A DNA stretch of 11,761 nucleotides, taken from the NCBI GenBank assembly GCA_945863085.1, contig CAMBCD010000054.1, forward strand, positions 1 through 11,761. The letters run 5' to 3'. The notes beneath the pieces are model-generated. The model was not told the origin of the DNA, did not search any database, and saw nothing but the letters and a program-made list of their open reading frames with translations. Positions 5,811-11,761 of this stretch are shown here, piece after piece (positions within the stretch are counted from its first letter, which is position 1; each line of letters begins with the position of its first letter). Made by a program: the position numbers and the translations under genes. This DNA comes from Bordetella parapertussis (GTDB lineage Bacteria; Pseudomonadota; Gammaproteobacteria; Burkholderiales; SG8-41).

Positions 5811-7223
5811 CTCCCCGACCTTGACGATTTTCAGGGTGTTGGTACCTCCGGCGCGGCCGAAGGGCTCGCCGATGGTCAGTACGATCAGGTCGCCATTCTG
5901 TACAACGCCACGCTTGATCAGTTCGTCTTCCGCCATGTGCAGCGCTTTTTCCGGATTGCGCGCGCCTTTGAAACGCACCGGATGCACGCCGCGGAACAGC
6001 GTGACGCGACGCCGGGTTTCAATGACGGAACTCATCGCGTAAATCGGCACCGCGATCGCCATCCGCGACATCAGCAGTGCAGTGCGACCGCTCTGGGTCA
6101 GGGCTGCCACCGCCTTGATCGGCAGGCCGGCGGCGGTAAATGCGGTTGCCCGGGCGACCGCGTTTTCGACATCGGTTTGGCCGGGACCGCCGCGCCGCTC
6201 CTGCTGCAGCGAATCTTCCTTTTCCGCTTCCACGCAAACACGCACCATCGCCGCGATGGTTTCGGCGGGATACCTGCCTGCTGCGGTCTCCGCGGAAGTC
6301 ATGACTGCATCGGTGCCATCCAGCACCGCATTGGCGACATCCGAAACTTCGGCGCGCGTGGGAATCGGGCTGCTGATCATCGACTCCATCATCTGGGTCG
6401 CGGTAATCGTCAGTTTCTGTTTTTCGCGCGCCATGCGGATCATGCGTTTCTGCAACGCCGGCACGGCGGCATCACCGACTTCGACGGCCAGATCGCCGCG
6501 CGCCACCATGATCGCGTCCGAGGCATCGAGGATTTCGTCGAGCGCGGGAATGGCTTCGGCGCGCTCTATTTTTGAAACAATCAGGCCATGGCCGCCGGAC
6601 TTGGTGAACAGGTCGCGGGCCCAGCGCACATCGTCGCCGGAGCGCGGAAAGGACACGGCCAGGAAATCGGCCTTCAATTCGGCAGCGAGCTTGATGTCCT
6701 GCTTGTCTTTTTCGGTCAGCGCCGGCGCGGTCAAGCCGCCACCCTTGCGGTTGATGCCCTTGTTGTTCGACAGCGGCCCGCCCTGTTCGACAACGGTGGT
6801 GATTTTCGGCCCGCGCACATTGGTCACGCCAAGCACGATGCGCCCGTCGTCGAGCAGCAGCGTGTCGCCGGGATGCACGTCATTGGGCAGGTTCTTGTAA
6901 TCAAGGCCGACAACATGCTGGTCGCCGAGCTTGCACTCGGCATCCAGCACGAACTTTGCGCCGGGTTCAAGCTGGATTTTCCCGTCCTTGAAGCGGCCGA
7001 CGCGGATCTTCGGGCCCTGCAGGTCGACCAGAACACCGACCGCACGCCCGGCCTTGCGCGCCAGATCGCGCACCAGATTGACCCGTGCGCGGTGTTCATC
7101 CGGCGTGCCATGGGAGAAATTGATGCGCACCACGTCGAGGCCGGCCTCGATCATGCGCGCCAGCGTCTTGGCGTCGCTGGACGCGGGGCCCAGCGTGGCT
7201 ACCACTTTGGTTCTGCGTATCAT
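5796..7223 (-). CDS. pyk: Pyruvate kinase (PykA-like)
   Basis: The 475-residue enzyme transfers phosphate from phosphoenolpyruvate to ADP, giving pyruvate and ATP. Visible motifs: RRTKVVATLGPAS at the N-terminus; VVRINFSHG (31-39) with Arg33, Asn35 and Ser37; DLQGPKIR (67-74); the B domain from about 78 to 170 ending in LSNNKGIN; LAVSFPR; the catalytic Lys218 and Glu220 in SKIERAEA; VARGDLAVEVGD (240-251); TATQMMESMISSPIPTRAEVSDVANAVLDGTDAVM (264-298), the pyruvate kinase signature region; and a regulatory C-terminal domain to 475. Wording such as GGPLSNNKGIN is close to E. coli PykA rather than PykF. The start at 7223 gives the family's usual N-terminus, though its ribosome site is weak. It lies 89 bases after pgk, the longest gap in the operon. 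Confidence 0.97.
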   Translation of the reverse strand: MIRRTKVVATLGPASSDAKTLARMIEAGLDVVRINFSHGTPDEHRARVNLVRDLARKAGRAVGVLVDLQGPKIRVGRFKDGKIQLEPGAKFVLDAECKLGDQHVVGLDYKNLPNDVHPGDTLLLDDGRIVLGVTNVRGPKITTVVEQGGPLSNNKGINRKGGGLTAPALTEKDKQDIKLAAELKADFLAVSFPRSGDDVRWARDLFTKSGGHGLIVSKIERAEAIPALDEILDASDAIMVARGDLAVEVGDAAVPALQKRMIRMAREKQKLTITATQMMESMISSPIPTRAEVSDVANAVLDGTDAVMTSAETAAGRYPAETIAAMVRVCVEAEKEDSLQQERRGGPGQTDVENAVARATAFTAAGLPIKAVAALTQSGRTALLMSRMAIAVPIYAMSSVIETRRRVTLFRGVHPVRFKGARNPEKALHMAEDELIKRGVVQNGDLIVLTIGEPFGRAGGTNTLKIVKVGEHRKK

Positions 7224-7279
7224 GCGCCACCCATTCCGCTAATGCTGCGTCCGGCGCGCGCTGGATGCGCGTACCGCCC

Positions 7280-7324
7280 TGCTCATTTTGTGCGATTTCT
7301 TTTTGCGCGATCTTATTTTGCGCG
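7280..7324 (-). repeat. Three degenerate 15-base tandem repeats across the pgk stop
   Basis: On the minus strand three units follow without gap: CGCGCAAAATAAGAT (7310-7324), CGCGCAAAAAGAAAT (7295-7309) and CGCACAAAATGAGCA (7280-7294). The first holds the last codons and TAA of pgk; the third has TGA at the same place. Read through, the pgk frame would give R-A-K-stop, R-A-K-R and R-T-K-stop. Local duplication of the gene end is the simplest explanation. Confidence 0.6.
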
Positions 7325-8494
7325 TTGCTCGAGGACTTCAACCGCCGGTAACGTTTTGCCTTCGAGGAACTCCAGGAAGGCGCCGCCACCAGTGGAAATG
7401 TACGACACCTTGTCGGCAATTTTGTATTTCGCGACTGCCGCCAGCGTATCGCCGCCGCCGGCGATGGAAAACGCCGGTGAGGCCGCAATCGCCTGGGCAA
7501 TGGCCTTGGTGCCGCCGGCGAACTGATCATATTCGAACACGCCGACCGGGCCGTTCCAGACAATGGTTCCGGCTTTGGCGATCAGCCCGGCGAAGGTTTT
7601 TGCGGTTTTGGCGCCGACGTCGAGGATCAGGTCGTCGGGTCGCACCGCATCGGCGGGTACCGGGTTGGCACGGGCCAGCGCCGACAGTTCATCGGCCACC
7701 ACCACGTCCACCGGCAGCGGTACCTGCGCGCCGCGCGCCTTCATAATGTCGATGATGGCCTGCGCTTCGCCGACCAGGTCGGGTTCGGCCAGCGATTTAC
7801 CGATGCGCATGCCGGATGCGAGCATGAAGGTATTGGCAATGCCGCCACCGACGATCAGCTGGTCCACCTTGGAGGCCAGTGCCTTGAGGATGGTCAGCTT
7901 GGTCGACACCTTGGATCCGGCGACGATGGCCAGCAAGGGTCGCGCCGGATTGCTCAATGCCCGGCCCAGCGCATCAAGTTCGGCCGCCATCAGCGGTCCG
8001 GCGCAGGCCACCGGTGCAAATTTCGCAATGCCGTGGGTAGTGGCTTCAGCGCGATGCGCAGTACCGAAAGCATCGTTCACATACACGTCGCACAGCGCCG
8101 CCATTTTGCGCGCCAGTGCTTCGTCGTTTTTTTTCTCGCCCTTGTTGACGCGGCAGTTTTCCAGCAACACGACTTCACCAGGTTTGACGTCTACACCGTT
8201 CTCAACCCAGTTCTGCACCAGACGTACCGGCTGACCCAGTACCTCGGACAATCGTTTCGCGATCGGTGCCAGCGAGTCTTCGGGCTTAAGTGTGCCTTCG
8301 GTCGGACGTCCGAGATGGGACGTCACCATCACCGCGGCGCCTGCTGCGAGCGCGTGTTTGATGCCGGGGATGGTGGCGCGAATGCGCGTGTCTTCGCTGA
8401 TGTTGCCGGCGTCGTCCTGCGGCACATTCAGGTCGGCACGGATGAATACGCGTTTTCCGGCGAGGGGAAGGTCGGTGAGTCTGAGAAACTTCAT
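7313..8494 (-). CDS. pgk: Phosphoglycerate kinase
   Basis: The 393-residue enzyme converts 1,3-bisphosphoglycerate and ADP to 3-phosphoglycerate and ATP, and runs in reverse in gluconeogenesis or the Calvin cycle. Substrate-side residues are present in RADLNVP (19-25: Arg19, Asp21, Asn23), TRIRA (36-40), SHLGRP (59-64) and GTAHRAE with Arg148. The nucleotide-side domain shows AGSKVSTK (192-199), VGGGIANTF (215-223), WNGPVGVFE (313-321) and AGGGDT (345-350), followed by [14 protein letters not shown]. Length is normal for bacterial PGK. It starts 18 bases after gap with only a weak AAGAG ribosome site, so translation may depend partly on ribosomes leaving gap. Its 3' end lies in a 15-base tandem repeat. 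Confidence 0.98.
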   Translation of the reverse strand: MKFLRLTDLPLAGKRVFIRADLNVPQDDAGNISEDTRIRATIPGIKHALAAGAAVMVTSHLGRPTEGTLKPEDSLAPIAKRLSEVLGQPVRLVQNWVENGVDVKPGEVVLLENCRVNKGEKKNDEALARKMAALCDVYVNDAFGTAHRAEATTHGIAKFAPVACAGPLMAAELDALGRALSNPARPLLAIVAGSKVSTKLTILKALASKVDQLIVGGGIANTFMLASGMRIGKSLAEPDLVGEAQAIIDIMKARGAQVPLPVDVVVADELSALARANPVPADAVRPDDLILDVGAKTAKTFAGLIAKAGTIVWNGPVGVFEYDQFAGGTKAIAQAIAASPAFSIAGGGDTLAAVAKYKIADKVSYISTGGGAFLEFLEGKTLPAVEVLEQRAK

Positions 8495-8512
8495 GCTCTT
8501 GCTGCGTCGCGC

Positions 8513-9544
<1,032 letters not shown>

Positions 9545-11551
9545 CTATGACTGCAATACGCCCTGCACTGCGGCAGAGACATTCTCCGCTGTGATACCGA
9601 AAAATTTATAGAGTTCATTGGCCGGAGCCGATTCGCCGAACCGGTCGATTCCGATGACCGCACCTTCGAGCCCGACGTATTTACGCCAGTAATCGGTAAC
9701 ACCAGCCTCGACCGCGACTCGCGGCACACCACGCGGCAAAACACTGGCGCGGTATGCGGCGTCCTGACGGTCAAAAATCGAGGTGCAGGGCATGGACACC
9801 ACACGCACCGCAACACCCGCAGTGGCCAGCGCCTGCTGTGCTGCCAGCGCAATGGCAACCTCCGAACCGGTGGCGATGATCACCGCGCGCGCCGCGCCGC
9901 CGGTGGCTTCGGACAGTACATAAGCGCCGCGGTTGATGCCTGCAATCTGCTCCGAGCTGCGTTGCTGGAACGTCAGGTTCTGCCGCGACAGCAGCAGGCT
10001 GGTCGGACCATCACGACGTTCAATGGCCGCAGCCCAGGCCGCTGTGGTTTCGACGGTATCGCAGGGCCGCCACACATCCATATTGGGAATCAGGCGCAAT
10101 GTGGCCGCGTGTTCAACCGGCTGGTGGGTCGGGCCGTCTTCACCGAGACCGATCGAGTCATGGGTGAACACACAGACCACGCGCTGTTTCATCAGTGCCG
10201 CCATACGCAGCGCATTGCGCGCATAGTCGGAGAACACGAGGAAAGTGGCATGGTACGGAATCAGGCCACCGTGCAGTGCAATGCCATTGCAGATCGCTGC
10301 CATGCCGAATTCGCGCACGCCAAAATAAATGTAATTGCCGCCTGCCGTCGCACTGACGCCTTTGGAACCGGACCACAAAGTCAGGTTGGAGCCGGCAAGG
10401 TCGGCCGAGCCACCGATCAGTTCCGGCAGTGCCGGCGCAAAACCTTCGATTGCATTCTGCGAAGCCTTGCGCGTTGCAATGGTTTCGGCTTTTTGCACGG
10501 TCTGCGCCATGAAAGCATCACGGTGCACAACCCAGCCGGCCGGCAGTTCACCGGACATGCGGCGTTTGAATTCAGCAGCCAGTTCCGGATGTGCCGCAGC
10601 GTAGGCTGAAAATTTCCGGCTCCACTCGTTTTCCTGCGCAGCACCGCGTTCTCGCGCATTCCATTCAGCACGTACCGCTTCCGGAATTTCAAACGGCGCG
10701 TGTGGCCAGTTGATCGCTGAACGTGTGGCGGCGATTTCCTCGGCGCCCAGTGGTGCGCCGTGGGCACCACCGGTATTCTGTTTTTTCGGCGCGCCCTTGC
10801 CGATCAGGGTTTTGCAGCAGATCAGCGTAGGACGGTTTTTTTCACCCTGCGCCTGGCGGATCGCTGCATCGACGGCATCCGTGTCGTGGCCATCCACGCC
10901 GTAGATCACGTTCCAGCCATAGGCTGCGAAACGTTGCGGGGTGTTATCTGTAAACCATTGTTTTATTTGAGCTTTTTCGGAATCAATGGAGATGCCGTTG
11001 TCGTCATACAAGGCGATCAGTTTGTTCAGCTTCAGGGTGCCGGCCAGCGCGCAGGCTTCGTGCGATACACCTTCCATCAGGCAGCCATCGCCGAGGAATA
11101 CATAAGTGCGGTGATCAACAATGCTGTGGCCGTCGCGGTTGAAACTGTCGGCGAGCACGCGTTCACTGAGCGCCATGCCAACCGCGTTGGCAATGCCCTG
11201 GCCCAGGGGACCGGTGGTGGTTTCGATGCCGGGCGCCATGCCGTGTTCGGGATGACCCGCCGTTTTGGAGTGCAGCTGGCGGAAGCGTTTGAGTTCTTCG
11301 ATCGGCAGGTCGTAGCCGGTCAGATGCAGCAATCCGTAAAGCAGCATCGAGCCATGCCCGTTCGACAATACAAAACGGTCGCGGTCGGCCCATTGCGGAT
11401 TGGCCGGATTGTGGCGCAGGTGGCGATGCCACAGGGCTTCTGCGATTTCCGCCATGCCCATCGGCATGCCGGGGTGGCCGGAGTTGGCCTGCTGCACTGC
11501 GTCCATTGCCAACGCGCGCAGCGCGTTCGCCAACTCGGGTCGGGAACTCAT
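9545..11551 (-). CDS. tkt: Transketolase
   Basis: The 668-residue thiamine-diphosphate enzyme moves two-carbon units between ketose and aldose phosphates in the pentose phosphate and Calvin pathways. Seen: SGHPGMPMG (24-32, His26); SNGHGSML (63-70, His66); [11 protein letters not shown] (94-104, His100); [12 protein letters not shown]; the diphosphate-binding [13 protein letters not shown] (154-166) ending in DDNGISID (183-190); GGAHG with His264; the catalytic Glu414 in VREFGM; and [19 protein letters not shown] (473-491). The C-terminal domain ends [21 protein letters not shown] at 11551 is chosen because the protein then begins [20 protein letters not shown], as in the family, and has the usual length. 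The frame stays open to 11752 upstream, but that part overlaps the preceding regulator gene. The ribosome site is weak (AGGATCAGG). A TATAAT lies about 50 bases upstream. Confidence 0.98.
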   Translation of the reverse strand: MSSRPELANALRALAMDAVQQANSGHPGMPMGMAEIAEALWHRHLRHNPANPQWADRDRFVLSNGHGSMLLYGLLHLTGYDLPIEELKRFRQLHSKTAGHPEHGMAPGIETTTGPLGQGIANAVGMALSERVLADSFNRDGHSIVDHRTYVFLGDGCLMEGVSHEACALAGTLKLNKLIALYDDNGISIDSEKAQIKQWFTDNTPQRFAAYGWNVIYGVDGHDTDAVDAAIRQAQGEKNRPTLICCKTLIGKGAPKKQNTGGAHGAPLGAEEIAATRSAINWPHAPFEIPEAVRAEWNARERGAAQENEWSRKFSAYAAAHPELAAEFKRRMSGELPAGWVVHRDAFMAQTVQKAETIATRKASQNAIEGFAPALPELIGGSADLAGSNLTLWSGSKGVSATAGGNYIYFGVREFGMAAICNGIALHGGLIPYHATFLVFSDYARNALRMAALMKQRVVCVFTHDSIGLGEDGPTHQPVEHAATLRLIPNMDVWRPCDTVETTAAWAAAIERRDGPTSLLLSRQNLTFQQRSSEQIAGINRGAYVLSEATGGAARAVIIATGSEVAIALAAQQALATAGVAVRVVSMPCTSIFDRQDAAYRASVLPRGVPRVAVEAGVTDYWRKYVGLEGAVIGIDRFGESAPANELYKFFGITAENVSAAVQGVLQS

Positions 11552-11599
11552 GGCTTGCCTGATCCTGATGAAACGGAAACGGGGGGAAGAAAAGCTGTC

Positions 11600-11605
11600 A
11601 TTATA
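11600..11605 (-). promoter_or_regulatory. -10 element of the tkt operon promoter
   Basis: Perfect TATAAT on the minus strand, 48 bases before the tkt start codon, so the transcript leader would be about 40 bases. No TTGACA-like hexamer lies 15-19 bases upstream, so the promoter may need an activator. This fits a glycolytic/Calvin-type operon starting at tkt. Confidence 0.5.
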
Positions 11606-11625
11606 ACGGCAGCACCATGACGGGC

Positions 11626-11664
11626 GCGAGAGCCGGAACCAGTATGTGGCCGGGCCGGTCTCGC
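11626..11664. terminator. Imperfect hairpin after the NtrC-family regulator gene
   Basis: On the minus strand GCGAGACCGG pairs with CCGGCTCTCGC around an 18-base loop, with one bulged C. It begins six bases past the regulator's stop codon and ends 20 bases before the tkt -10 element. No T-run follows, so it is at best a weak terminator separating the two units. Confidence 0.35.
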
Positions 11665-11669
11665 CGCTT

Positions 11670-11761
11670 TCATTCCTCGTTCTTGCGCGAGGTCTTGATG
11701 CCCAAGTGCTTGAGCTTGCGATACAAATGCGTGCGCTCCAGGCCCACCACATCGGCTACTC
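11670..11761 (-). CDS. C-terminal end of an NtrC/NtrX-family response regulator, partial
   Basis: Only the last 29 codons and the TGA are in the window; the gene continues past the right edge. The visible part reads [20 protein letters not shown], then I-K-T-S-R-K-N-E-E. This is a Fis-type helix-turn-helix: A-D-V-V-G-L is the first helix and turn, and R-T-H-L-Y-R-K-L-K the recognition helix. It is typical of the C-terminus of sigma-54 activators, and the [10 protein letters not shown] wording resembles NtrX of betaproteobacteria. The receiver and AAA+ domains would lie outside. It is on the same strand as tkt, 118 bases upstream of it, but a hairpin and a new -10 lie between, so a shared transcript is not certain. 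Confidence 0.75.
   Translation of the reverse strand, partial: VADVVGLERTHLYRKLKHLGIKTSRKNEE

Noticed and set aside
6588..7526. A long open frame on the plus strand opposite pyk and the pgk end (312 codons).
   Set aside because: Same reason: antisense shadow of confident genes with no family motif.
11552..11752. A 67-codon upstream extension of transketolase in an open frame.
   Set aside because: It overlaps the regulator's coding end in another frame, crosses the hairpin and the TATAAT, and the family N-terminus begins at the ATG at 11551.

Overview
The window looks like a chromosomal segment of a GC-rich proteobacterium, most likely a betaproteobacterium. The evidence is the gene order tkt-gap-pgk-pyk-fba, the PykA-type and GapA-type sequences, and the Fis-type C-terminus of an NtrC-family regulator at the right edge. 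This taxonomic reading is inference from gene order and protein style, not a database match. Every gene I can support lies on the minus strand, so transcription runs from right (11761) to left (1).

Right part, 4690-11761: the last 29 codons of an NtrC/NtrX-like response regulator (11670-11761) are followed by a gap of 118 bases. That gap holds an imperfect hairpin and a perfect TATAAT. Then comes a compact central-carbon run: transketolase (tkt), glyceraldehyde-3-phosphate dehydrogenase (gap), phosphoglycerate kinase (pgk), pyruvate kinase (pyk) and a class I fructose-bisphosphate aldolase (fba). Spacings are 33, 18, 89 and 71 bases, so one operon is likely. Together they cover the reversible triose/hexose steps, lower glycolysis and the non-oxidative pentose phosphate link. 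The aldolase is the Schiff-base (class I) type.

Middle, 3535-4689: a COG0523/CobW-family metallochaperone-like GTPase sits behind an AT-rich leader carrying a perfect 19-base palindrome. The core of that palindrome equals that of Zur (zinc uptake regulator) boxes. The family's CxCC metal motif reads C-I-G-C here.

Left part, 1-3534: a separate cluster encodes a metal-dependent amidohydrolase, a small cupin with lysine-rich tails, and the large and small subunits of an aconitase X (AcnX) enzyme. The two AcnX genes overlap by GTGA, and the small subunit runs off the left edge. The leader of this cluster holds a TTGACA inside a hairpin stem and two adjacent perfect palindromes (16 and 17 bases), which look like a regulator's operators. 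I read it as a regulated catabolic operon of unknown substrate: amide or lactam hydrolysis, a cupin step, and dehydration by AcnX. This is the most interesting part of the window.

There is no stretch over 300 bases without a gene. I saw no tRNA, rRNA, CRISPR array or insertion sequence.
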